Below are positions 1-6,391 of a stretch of DNA of 8,260 nt, piece after piece. The translations under genes and the position numbers were made by a program. The DNA is from an uncultured Lachnobacterium sp. GTDB lineage: Bacteria > Bacillota > Clostridia > Lachnospirales > Lachnospiraceae. Position 1 is the first letter of the stretch. Each line of letters starts with the position of its first letter. The notes below the pieces were generated by a model. The model searched no databases. It was not told where the DNA came from and was given only the letters and a program-made list of their open reading frames with translations. The stretch spans positions 1 to 8,260 of the forward strand of contig CAMFPD010000087.1 in NCBI GenBank assembly GCA_945971355.1. Direction: 5' to 3'.

Positions 1-53
1 AGACTGTAAATCTGCTGCAACTTGCTTCGGTGGTTCGAATCCACCTCTGCCCA
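1..53 (+). tRNA. tRNA-Tyr (GTA), 3' part only
   Basis: The window opens inside the anticodon stem. The loop CTGTAAA (4-10) carries anticodon GTA at 6-8 and is followed by the stem strand TCTGC (11-15). A long variable arm of about 13 bases (16-28) marks a class II tRNA, as bacterial tRNA-Tyr is. The T arm is GGTGG-TTCGAAT-CCACC (29-45), then the 3' acceptor strand TCTGCCC (46-52) and discriminator A53. CCA is not encoded, since TTA follows. The D arm and 5' acceptor strand lie before the window, so the expected pairing partner GGGCAGA cannot be checked. Confidence 0.95.
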
Positions 54-60
54 TTATTTA

Positions 61-95
61 AGCACTGTTTCTTGCTGGAACAGTGCTGTTTTATT
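61..95 (+). terminator. Intrinsic terminator after tRNA-Tyr
   Basis: An 11-bp stem (61-71 paired with 77-87, one G-T wobble) closes a 5-base loop TTGCT and is followed by GTTTTATT. It begins 8 bases after the tRNA end and fits termination of the tRNA transcript. On the opposite strand the tail would read TAAATAATGG, a poor U-tract. Termination of the converging minus-strand lipoprotein gene here is therefore possible but weakly supported. Confidence 0.88.
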
Positions 96-103
96 GTAAC
101 CTT

Positions 104-2200
104 TTATTTAAACATCACTTCCCAAGGCAATGTCTCCGGCCAATCCTCAGTATTGAAGCCATCTCGTATACATTCACAATAGTATTTCATTTTATCATTT
201 AAAATAGTGCCTGATGAAAAGGTACTGTCCTCAGTTATGCCACTTAGGACATTGTCCATAACTGTTCCGAAAATTTCGGCTCTATCCTCGGTAGAATAAG
301 TGGTTCCATAGGAGTCAATAAAGTACTTACTGTATTTGTTATAGTCAGGATTATTCTCGTAACCATCATAGCTTTCCAGATAAGAAAAATCCTCAGGGTT
401 GAAGGAACACCACTTATCGTAGGAATAGGTTGAGTTTTCATTATATGCGGCACGAAAATCTAATCGCCTGTCGATCAAATGAGCAATTTCATGATTTACA
501 GTATAATCCCAGTTCCAGCTGTAATTTGCATCGAGAACAATCACTATGTAATTATTTATATTAGTGACAAAACCACTTGCCTCAGAGATGGTACCACTGT
601 AATTGCCTGTGATATCCCCTGTTAGATAGAGACGTATTCCCTGATTGGTTCCAAAGCAAAGCTGGGTGAAAAAATCAGTAGGATAACAGTCAAATATACG
701 TTCCAGAGAGCCTAGAGACTCCGATAGTGTGGACGTGTCATCGTTTTGCTTCAGATTGTAGTAGTCCAGGGAAGCAGGAACCTCAGGACCGAGATATATT
801 TCTATATTGTATTTATCCTCTAACTCCGTAGCACGTTCATTTATAGAAGCAAGCTCACCCCAGTCGTATTCTGAAATGTTGCTTATCATAGTGACTTCGG
901 ATCCGAAATCATCAGGATAATCTGATGCTATAGTGCGTGGATTATCAATAGAATTTGCCGTGCCTGCTGCTACAGCGGTCAAGGTATCTGAGATTGTGCT
1001 GTAACTATTTAAAGTAAAATTCGTATTATTATTTGCTTCATCGAGATTCCATACTAGTAGTTTTGGCATGCACTCCGCAGTGTATACAAGGAAAAATACG
1101 CAGTTACACTGTTCCATGTATGCGTAATCAGGGGAAAAGGTCTGATATTGTTGTGAACCATATACTCCGCAGTTGTAACTGAAGGAACTTACAATACCAT
1201 CGGAAGGCGAAAAAATATAGTAATATGTGCTATGCTCTCCGGTGTCAGAGAAAACAGACTTTTCAGCATGAAGCAATATATTTTCATCATTTATTATTTG
1301 GGCATCCTGTATATCCGCCTGAGAGAAATAAATGTCCTGGTTATCGAAGGTGTGATAAACCCATACATTGTTTTCTGTGTCCATTCTGGTAACAAAACTA
1401 TTTTCTGAAAGGTCAGAAGCAGAGAAATCATCTCCCTGCAAATATGTGACAGCTTCGTTGGTTGAAGTATCAAATACAGAAATTACATTTTGAAGAGAGT
1501 TTCTGTCAATACCAGATACAAGAAAGTAGTTTCCATCAGTAGAAACATCACAAAGGGCAGGAGAATACATAGGTATCTCCGCGGTTGTCTGAGAAAAATC
1601 ATTGGCAGAGAGAATAGTAAGCTGATTATCTGCAATGGACAGAATAACCTCAGAATTATACCCGGAATAATACGAAATCTCGCCACTTTCAGGGCATGCA
1701 ATTGTATCAATTTGTTTTAAATCAGTATTGTATACATTTATTATGTTTTCTTCCGAATCATATAGGAAAAGTTTATCGGACAAAATCTGGTAAGAATCAC
1801 AGCTTATACTTTCTCGTGATAATTTTGCTGTAATTCGGTTGCGCCATGGATCGTAAACCTCGAAGGAGTACTCATACTCTGGCTCTGCATCGGTGATAGA
1901 TTCCATTAAATGTGAAGAATAAATCCCTTGACCAACCATAAGAATGCTGTTTCCGAAATTCGATATGCGGTTGTAAGGCTTCCCTTCGAAAGCGACATTT
2001 TCAATCTGGTACAGACCATCTGTGGAGTCTACAGAAATGGTATCCTCCCAAAAACGAGGTGAATCATATAAAATCGCATACTGCTCCTCTTCACTTTTGA
2101 AATGAAAAGCAATATCAGAGCCTGAACAGGCTGTCAATGTAAAAATTGTGCATGCGATGGCTGAAGTGCATGCTATTTGCGATAAATGAATCCGTGACAT
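104..2200 (-). CDS. Surface lipoprotein: propeller-like body plus C-terminal M34/ATLF-like zinc metallopeptidase domain
   Basis: This 698-residue protein starts with a lipoprotein signal peptide (lipobox LTAC, Cys25), so it should be anchored on the outer face of the membrane. Residues ~40-400 hold repeated short beta-rich units, for example NVYNTDLK (~155-162), VFDTSTNE (~242-249) and VWNLDE (~383-388), which suggest a WD40/PQQ-like propeller; this is inference. The C-terminal ~260 residues look like a zincin. HEIAH (570-574) gives two His ligands and catalytic Glu571 and continues LID with Asp577. SYG (630-632) gives Tyr631, then Glu638 seven residues on and Glu642. From memory, anthrax lethal factor (HEFGHAVD, Tyr728, Glu735, Glu739) and C. 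difficile Zmp1/PPEP-1 (His142, His146, Tyr178, Glu185) have the same order and the same Tyr-to-Glu spacing. The substrate is unknown. The ATG has AGAGG 6 bases upstream and lies 9 bases after the lacI stop, indicating one operon with likely translational coupling. The CDS is certain; peptidase activity is a motif-based prediction. Confidence 0.9.
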   Translation of the reverse strand: MSRIHLSQIACTSAIACTIFTLTACSGSDIAFHFKSEEEQYAILYDSPRFWEDTISVDSTDGLYQIENVAFEGKPYNRISNFGNSILMVGQGIYSSHLMESITDAEPEYEYSFEVYDPWRNRITAKLSRESISCDSYQILSDKLFLYDSEENIINVYNTDLKQIDTIACPESGEISYYSGYNSEVILSIADNQLTILSANDFSQTTAEIPMYSPALCDVSTDGNYFLVSGIDRNSLQNVISVFDTSTNEAVTYLQGDDFSASDLSENSFVTRMDTENNVWVYHTFDNQDIYFSQADIQDAQIINDENILLHAEKSVFSDTGEHSTYYYIFSPSDGIVSSFSYNCGVYGSQQYQTFSPDYAYMEQCNCVFFLVYTAECMPKLLVWNLDEANNNTNFTLNSYSTISDTLTAVAAGTANSIDNPRTIASDYPDDFGSEVTMISNISEYDWGELASINERATELEDKYNIEIYLGPEVPASLDYYNLKQNDDTSTLSESLGSLERIFDCYPTDFFTQLCFGTNQGIRLYLTGDITGNYSGTISEASGFVTNINNYIVIVLDANYSWNWDYTVNHEIAHLIDRRLDFRAAYNENSTYSYDKWCSFNPEDFSYLESYDGYENNPDYNKYSKYFIDSYGTTYSTEDRAEIFGTVMDNVLSGITEDSTFSSGTILNDKMKYYCECIRDGFNTEDWPETLPWEVMFK

Positions 2201-2206
2201 AATAAA

Positions 2207-2211
2207 CCTCT
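2207..2211 (-). promoter_or_regulatory. Ribosome binding site overlapping the lacI stop codon
   Basis: On the minus strand the lacI stop TAG runs straight into AGAGG (TAGAGGTTTATT-ATG), 6 bases before the lipoprotein start. The site shares two bases with the stop codon, so ribosomes ending lacI arrive on the site. This supports the ATG at 2200 and translational coupling. No separate promoter is visible in the 9-base gap. Confidence 0.75.
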
Positions 2212-3220
2212 AATGATTTGATGTTCTTTTTGAAACACGTGTTGTAGACTCTCGTTCAATCAACTTAGGACGCAGAAGAGTCTTGCTGATAGAAATATGA
2301 TGAACCAATGAATTCAAAATAATATATGCACATTTTCCAAGCTCGTTACGCTCCTGACGTATAGTTGTAAGTGGCGGTGTGAGGGCGGCAGCAAGAGGAA
2401 TGTCATCAAAGCCGATAACACTTATGTCTTCCGGAACGCGGAAACCTCTGGCTGTACACTCGTTTATGACACCCTTGGCAATCAGGTCGTTTCCACAGAG
2501 GATTGCGGTTGCACCAGCTGACAGAAATCCCGGCACATGATATTGTGCACTGTCTGACACGTAATAGCCGTATGCCATGAGGTCTTCACTTGTTGTTAAA
2601 CCTTCACTTTCCATGGCCATTTCGAAGGCTTCTTGTCTATGGTCTGAAACCATAGAATAGAGAGAACCATTTAAAAATGCGATTTTTTTGTGCCCTAATT
2701 TATGCAAATGGCGAACAGCCATTGAGATTCCTTCGTAGCTGTCTGTGCCTATATAGCACACATTAGGGTTGTCAGAAATATAGTTATCTAAAAGAACGGA
2801 AGGCATTGTGGTGTTGGCAAGCTGCTGCATCCATTCGTCATGAAGTGCAAAGCCCATAAGGAATGCACCACAGTATCCATTCTTTAATAAGAAAGTGTCA
2901 TATTTTTCTTCTGCTTGTAAGGAAGATGTGACAGGAATGATATCAACATCCCAGTTATGGCGGAATGCGTTCTGCTTAAATCCTAATACCAGGTCATAGC
3001 CGAATTCATCTATAGATTCATAATCCATATTTTCGATAAGAATGCAAAGCTTGCGATTCTCTTCCTTTTTGGAACGCTTGGTGCTGTACCCCATTTCAAC
3101 AGCTGTATCCAGAACCATTTGGCGAAGTTCCTCGCTGATGTCACTGGCACCATTGAGTCCCTTGGATACAGTGCTTACAGAAACACCGAGCCTGTTAGCA
3201 ATATCTTTGATTGTTGCCAT
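2210..3220 (-). CDS. LacI/GalR-family transcriptional regulator, probable maltose-operon regulator (MalR-like)
   Basis: At 336 residues the length is typical for the family. The N-terminus is a classic LacI helix-turn-helix (residues 2-24: TIKDIANRLGVS, then STVSKGLNG as recognition helix). From about residue 57 a periplasmic-binding-protein-like effector domain follows, with family signatures ILCGNDLIAKG (~240-250), VIGFDDIPLAAAL (~268-280) and TPPLTTIRQ (281-289). After GY (44-45) the usual hinge helix pattern N-x2-AR-x-L is missing and is replaced by a short Lys/Arg/Glu-rich stretch (46-57). The gene is divergent from malQEFG, so control of that operon by a maltodextrin-type ligand is the natural inference. 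The sequence does not reveal the ligand. GGAAAGGA lies 12 bases before the ATG, and an in-frame TAA just upstream excludes a longer form. Confidence 0.93.
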   Translation of the reverse strand: MATIKDIANRLGVSVSTVSKGLNGASDISEELRQMVLDTAVEMGYSTKRSKKEENRKLCILIENMDYESIDEFGYDLVLGFKQNAFRHNWDVDIIPVTSSLQAEEKYDTFLLKNGYCGAFLMGFALHDEWMQQLANTTMPSVLLDNYISDNPNVCYIGTDSYEGISMAVRHLHKLGHKKIAFLNGSLYSMVSDHRQEAFEMAMESEGLTTSEDLMAYGYYVSDSAQYHVPGFLSAGATAILCGNDLIAKGVINECTARGFRVPEDISVIGFDDIPLAAALTPPLTTIRQERNELGKCAYIILNSLVHHISISKTLLRPKLIERESTTRVSKRTSNH

Positions 3221-3232
3221 TTCTAATTAATG

Positions 3233-3240
3233 TCCTTTCC
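3233..3240 (-). promoter_or_regulatory. Ribosome binding site of the lacI-type regulator
   Basis: GGAAAGGA on the minus strand lies 12 bases before the ATG at 3220, a longer than optimal gap. With the in-frame stop upstream and the canonical LacI N-terminus, no other start is plausible. The long spacing may keep regulator translation low. Confidence 0.6.
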
Positions 3241-3270
3241 TAATGCATTTTCACTTAAGTAATTATATAA

Positions 3271-3299
3271 ATTATAAAATGATAAGGGCTTTAATTCAA
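3271..3299 (-). promoter_or_regulatory. Sigma-A promoter of the lacI-lipoprotein operon
   Basis: On the minus strand a -35 box TTGAAT (3299-3294) is followed after exactly 17 bases by a perfect -10 box TATAAT (3276-3271). The expected start is near 3264, giving a leader of about 44 bases. It is the best match upstream of lacI on that strand. Confidence 0.8.
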
Positions 3300-3301
3300 G
3301 A

Positions 3302-3311
3302 TTTTCGAAAA
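3302..3311. promoter_or_regulatory. Palindrome TTTTCGAAAA, possible operator for the lacI-side promoter
   Basis: A perfect 10-bp palindrome with central CG starts 3 bp upstream of the lacI -35 box. LacI-family operators are commonly even palindromes centred on CG, so autoregulation is conceivable. In such AT-rich DNA a short palindrome can occur by chance, and the core differs from the common AAACGTTT type. Confidence 0.35.
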
Positions 3312-3369
3312 AAATAATACTTTTTGTTGTTAATATATACAAAAACCAGGTATAAAAAACGTAAAAAAT

Positions 3370-3400
3370 GGCAAAAATGAGTTTGGAAAGGCAAAAATGA
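3370..3400 (+). repeat. Two exact 11-bp direct repeats abutting the malQ -35 box
   Basis: GGCAAAAATGA occurs at 3370-3380 and again at 3390-3400, start-to-start spacing 20 bp, close to two helical turns. The second copy ends on the base before the -35 box TTGACT. Tandem same-face repeats at the -35 edge are a usual layout for an activator that contacts RNA polymerase. The binding protein is unknown, and no activator gene is in the window. Confidence 0.6.
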
Positions 3401-3429
3401 TTGACTTTTGTGCTTTTAGATTCTAAAAT
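3401..3429 (+). promoter_or_regulatory. Sigma-A promoter of the malQEFG operon
   Basis: The -35 box TTGACT (3401-3406) and -10 box TAAAAT (3424-3429) are separated by exactly 17 bases. The predicted start is near 3436, giving a leader of about 36 bases to the malQ GTG. It faces away from the lacI promoter, with about 100 bp of AT-rich DNA between the two -35 boxes. Confidence 0.82.
3414..3428. promoter_or_regulatory. Perfect 15-bp inverted repeat over the -10 box, probable repressor operator
   Basis: TTTTAGA (3414-3420) and TCTAAAA (3422-3428) are perfect inverted repeats around one central T. They fill the end of the spacer and cover five of six bases of the -10 hexamer. A protein bound here would block RNA polymerase, so this is a strong candidate site for the divergent LacI-type regulator. 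The odd-length centre without CG is atypical for LacI operators. Confidence 0.6.
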
Positions 3430-3458
3430 TAACCTAGATACGAAAAAACACGAAACGT

Positions 3459-3464
3459 AAGGAG
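3459..3464 (+). promoter_or_regulatory. Ribosome binding site deciding the GTG start of malQ
   Basis: AAGGAG is followed by 7 bases (TGCTAGT) and GTG at 3472. This ideal spacing and the MalQ-like sequence that follows at once support GTG as the start. Confidence 0.85.
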
Positions 3465-3471
3465 TGCTAGT

Positions 3472-4968
3472 GTGGAAGCTCAAGAGTTTACCAGAGGCTG
3501 TGGAGTTCTTCTTTCTATATCCAGTCTTCCATCACCGTATGGGATAGGAACAATGGGAGAGGCAGCGTTTCGATTTATCGATTTACTGACAGACTTGAAG
3601 CAGAAATACTGGCAGGTTCTTCCTGTAGGACCTACTAGTTATGGAGATAGCCCGTATCAACCATTGTCATCATGCGCAGGCAATACTTACTTTATTGATT
3701 TGGATAAACTAGTAGAAGATGGACTGCTTACTACAGATGAGATAAGATGCTTCAATTGGGGCAGTGATGACACAGAAATCGACTACGCAATTTTATTTGA
3801 AAATCGAAAAAAGATTTTACAAAAAGCATTTGAAAGATTTGACATAAATGCACAAGCATTTTGCGAATTCAAGGAAACTAATTCAAATTGGCTTGGTGAT
3901 TATGCACTATTTATGGCATTGAAAAATGACAATATGAACAAAAATTGGACCGAGTGGCCGCACGAGTATAAAACGAGGCAACCGGTTGCGCTTGCAAATT
4001 ACCGAAAAAGTCATTATAATGAAATTAGTTTTTGGGAGTTTTGCCAATATAAGTTCTTCGAACAGTGGGCAGACATGAAGCAATATGCGAATTCAAGAGG
4101 AATACAAATAATTGGAGATATTTCCTTTTTTGTAGGACTTGATAGTGCTGATGTGTGGAGTAATCCTGAACAGTTTTTAGTTGACGCAAACGGTAAACCA
4201 AATATTGTTGCCGCTGCGGTGCCAGACAAGTTTTCTGAGGAAGGTCAGGTTTGGGGAAACCCGATGTATGACTGGAATAAAATGGAACAAGATGGATTTG
4301 AATGGTGGAAACAAAGAATCAGGATAAGAACAAAATTATTTGATATTTTGAGAATTGATCATTTCATAGGAATGGTTAAGGATTATACAGTCCCATTTGG
4401 AGCTGAGAATGCTTCCAGTGGAAAATGGGCAAAGGGTCCGGGAAGAAAGCTTGCCGATGCTTTGAAACAGGAACTTGGAGATACGAGAGTTATTGCAGAT
4501 GATTACACAGGAGCAGCTCTTTTACCAGGTGTGAAAAAGCTTCTTACAAAGACCGGATGGATGGGGACAAAGGTTTTAATGTTTGCTTTTGATGGCAATA
4601 CAGCAAATGAACATTTACCTCATAATTATGTAGACAGTCAGGTTGCAGTGTACTGTGGAACTCATGATAATGAGACTATAGTAGGAACCTTTAGAGATAA
4701 GACGGAATACGAATTGGCTTACTTATATGAATATCTCAATATTTCCTGCAAGGAAGAAATACCGGATGCACTCATAAGGGCAGCATACGCAAGCACCGCT
4801 GATTTGGCAGTGATTCAGATGCAGGATATTCTCAAGCTCGGAAACGAAGCGAGAATGAATGCTCCATCTACGATAGGTTGTAATTGGCGATGGAGACTTG
4901 GACAGGAACAGCTCGATGAGAGTAGAATTGCCTGGATAAGGAATTTGGCGGCAGTATACCGCAGATGA
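3472..4968 (+). CDS. malQ: 4-alpha-glucanotransferase (amylomaltase, GH77)
   Basis: This cytoplasmic enzyme moves glucan segments between maltodextrins, releasing glucose and longer chains for phosphorylase. The 498 residues match the usual GH77 length. Family motifs in order are SSLPSPYGIG (17-26), GDSPYQ (58-63), GDISFFVGLDSADVW (from 215), WGNPMYDWN, RIDHF (294-298), KGPGRKLADAL, LPHNY and GTHDNET (from 396). Asp296 in RIDHF is the expected nucleophile, and Asp399 in HDN the expected third acidic residue. Oddly, the acid/base motif AEDLG reads ADDYTG (342-347). Asp343 sits where the catalytic Glu is expected, 47 residues after the nucleophile, as for Asp293-Glu340 in Thermus amylomaltase. 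Activity may therefore be changed. It is the first gene of the operon. It starts at GTG with a strong ribosome site and ends 69 bases before malE. Family assignment is sure; full activity is not. Confidence 0.95.
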   Translation: MEAQEFTRGCGVLLSISSLPSPYGIGTMGEAAFRFIDLLTDLKQKYWQVLPVGPTSYGDSPYQPLSSCAGNTYFIDLDKLVEDGLLTTDEIRCFNWGSDDTEIDYAILFENRKKILQKAFERFDINAQAFCEFKETNSNWLGDYALFMALKNDNMNKNWTEWPHEYKTRQPVALANYRKSHYNEISFWEFCQYKFFEQWADMKQYANSRGIQIIGDISFFVGLDSADVWSNPEQFLVDANGKPNIVAAAVPDKFSEEGQVWGNPMYDWNKMEQDGFEWWKQRIRIRTKLFDILRIDHFIGMVKDYTVPFGAENASSGKWAKGPGRKLADALKQELGDTRVIADDYTGAALLPGVKKLLTKTGWMGTKVLMFAFDGNTANEHLPHNYVDSQVAVYCGTHDNETIVGTFRDKTEYELAYLYEYLNISCKEEIPDALIRAAYASTADLAVIQMQDILKLGNEARMNAPSTIGCNWRWRLGQEQLDESRIAWIRNLAAVYRR

Positions 4969-4974
4969 AAATGT

Positions 4975-4997
4975 TATAAGATGCACGGCATTTTATA
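4975..4997 (+). other. Stem-loop in the malQ-malE intergenic region
   Basis: A 10-bp stem (4975-4984 with 4988-4997, one G-T wobble) with loop ACG starts 6 bases after the malQ stop. A T5 run (5005-5009) comes 7 bases after the stem, too far and too short for a convincing terminator. A role in mRNA processing, mild attenuation, or protection of the malE 5' end is inferred. Confidence 0.55.
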
Positions 4998-5020
4998 TAG
5001 ATACTTTTTAAATACAATTT

Positions 5021-5030
5021 AAAGGAGAGG
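5021..5030 (+). promoter_or_regulatory. Strong ribosome binding site of malE
   Basis: AAAGGAGAGG lies 7 bases upstream of the ATG at 5038, a near-optimal site that suits a highly expressed binding protein. Confidence 0.85.
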
Positions 5031-5037
5031 AAAAAGT

Positions 5038-6357
5038 ATGAAAAAGAAAGTATTAGCTTCATTACTTGTAGCTTCTATGGCAGCTACAATGGTTGTTGGA
5101 TGTGGAAAGACAGCTGAGTCAACTGACACACCAGCAGCAGGAAACACAGAGGCAGGGGCACAGACAAACGCAGAGGCTCCAGCTCCAGAAGAGGAAGAGG
5201 CAAAAACTCTTACAGTAACAGTTATGGGACCTTCAGAGGATCTCGACGATGCACAGGGAGCATGGTTAAAGGCTGAGTGTGAGGCATTCAACGAGGCTCA
5301 TCCAAACTGGGATCTTACATTTGAGTATGTAACATGTTCTGAGTCAGATGCTAAGGATACAGTTCTTAAGGATCCAGCAGCTGCAGCAGATGTTTACTTA
5401 TTCGCTAACGATCAGATCGAAGCATTAGTAAAAGGAAATGGTATTGCTAAGTTAGGTGGATCTACAGCTGAGTATGTTAAGACTTCTAACTCAGAGGCTA
5501 TGGCAGCAACAGTTACATATGATGGAGATATCTACGGTGTTCCTTATACATCAAATACATGGTTCATGTACTATGATAACAGAGTATTCACACCAGATGA
5601 TGTAAAGAGCCTTGAGACAATGCTTGAGAAGGGTGTTGTATCTTTCCCATTTGATAATGGCTGGTATATGGCTTCATTCTACGCAGCAAACGGATGTACA
5701 ATCTACGGTGATGGTACAGATGCAGCTGCTGGATATGATTTCGGTGGAGACAATGCTGTAGCAGTTACAGATTACATTGTTGACCTTATTGCAAATGATA
5801 ACTTCGTAATGGATAACAACGATGGTTCTGTAGCACTTGCAGGACTTAAGGATGGCACAATCAACGCTTACTTCAACGGAAACTGGAACTACAGTGCAGT
5901 TTGTGAGGCACTTGGTGAGGAGAACGTTGGTGTAGCAGCTCTTCCAACAATCAACGTTGGTGGAAAAGATTGCCAGCTTAAAGCTTTCTTAGGATCAAAG
6001 GCTGTTGGTGTTAACCCTAACTGTGAGGATATGGAAGTTGCAGCTAAGCTTGCTGCTTTCCTTGGAAGCGAAGATGCTCAGTTAGCACACTTTGAACTTC
6101 GTGGTCAGGCTCCAGTTAACACAAACCTTGCTTCAAACCCAACAATCGCAGCTGATCCAGTTGCAGCAGCTATGGCTGAAGTAGCAGCTAACTGCTCAAT
6201 CTGCCAGCCAATCATTGATATGTCATCATACTGGGATGCAGCAACACCATTCGGTGCAGCTTTCGCTGAGGGTGCTGAGGATCAGATCACACACGACAAT
6301 TCAGCTGAGAAGACAGTAGCATTCAATGAGTTACTTAACAGCTCATTAGTTGAGTAA
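5038..6357 (+). CDS. malE: Maltose/maltodextrin ABC transporter substrate-binding lipoprotein
   Basis: This is an extracellular lipid-anchored receptor that captures the sugar and delivers it to MalF-MalG. The 439-residue protein has a signal peptide with Lys-rich start, a hydrophobic core and lipobox VVGC (Cys22). An Ala/Thr/Glu/Pro-rich linker (~23-56) spaces the domain from the membrane. The mature part is a family 1 solute-binding protein. TLTVTVMG (~57-64) is its first strand; DVYLFANDQIEALVKGNGI (~118-136) corresponds to the MalE region around the first hinge. IYGVPYTSNTWFMYYD (165-180), FNGNWNYSA and MSSYWDAATPF provide aromatic residues typical of sugar sites. The sequence does not fix the exact ligand length. 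Codon use is strongly skewed (ACA, GCA, CCA, AAC, GGA/GGT), more so than in malQ or the lipoprotein gene, suggesting high expression. It ends in tandem TAA codons. Confidence 0.93.
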   Translation: MKKKVLASLLVASMAATMVVGCGKTAESTDTPAAGNTEAGAQTNAEAPAPEEEEAKTLTVTVMGPSEDLDDAQGAWLKAECEAFNEAHPNWDLTFEYVTCSESDAKDTVLKDPAAAADVYLFANDQIEALVKGNGIAKLGGSTAEYVKTSNSEAMAATVTYDGDIYGVPYTSNTWFMYYDNRVFTPDDVKSLETMLEKGVVSFPFDNGWYMASFYAANGCTIYGDGTDAAAGYDFGGDNAVAVTDYIVDLIANDNFVMDNNDGSVALAGLKDGTINAYFNGNWNYSAVCEALGEENVGVAALPTINVGGKDCQLKAFLGSKAVGVNPNCEDMEVAAKLAAFLGSEDAQLAHFELRGQAPVNTNLASNPTIAADPVAAAMAEVAANCSICQPIIDMSSYWDAATPFGAAFAEGAEDQITHDNSAEKTVAFNELLNSSLVE

Positions 6358-6391
6358 TAAGTATCTGAAAATATTCAGAATATGAATTTAA

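Noticed and set aside
1..103. tRNA 3' end as an integration site for a mobile element
   Set aside because: No integrase gene and no repeat of the tRNA 3' end elsewhere in the window was noticed; the neighbour is an ordinary converging gene after a terminator.
1490..1720. Plus-strand 76-residue frame opposite the lipoprotein gene
   Set aside because: Antisense shadow, no ribosome site or recognisable sequence.
3253..3260. Palindrome ACTTAAGT near the expected lacI transcript start
   Set aside because: Only 8 bp in AT-rich DNA and not repeated elsewhere; chance occurrence is likely.
3451..3460. CGAAACGTAA as a LacI-type half-site in the malQ leader
   Set aside because: Only one half matches; the other half is the ribosome binding site and shows no symmetry.
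3223..3483. Minus-strand 86-residue open frame across the lacI-malQ intergenic region
   Set aside because: It covers both promoters, has AT-driven composition (Phe, Tyr, Leu, Lys) and would overlap the regulator start. No credible family features.
4945..4999. Possible internal promoter before malE (TTGGCG and TTATAA/TATATA elements)
   Set aside because: Spacings are far from 17 bases or the -35 match is poor, so no promoter is called.
5019..5291. Minus-strand 90-residue open frame over the start of malE
   Set aside because: It is Ala/Ser-rich antisense shadow of the strongly biased malE codons, with no homology pattern; malE itself is well supported.
6365..6378. CTGAA-AATA-TTCAG inverted repeat after malE
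   Set aside because: Only a 5-bp AT-rich stem without U-tract; much weaker than the 13-bp hairpin that follows.
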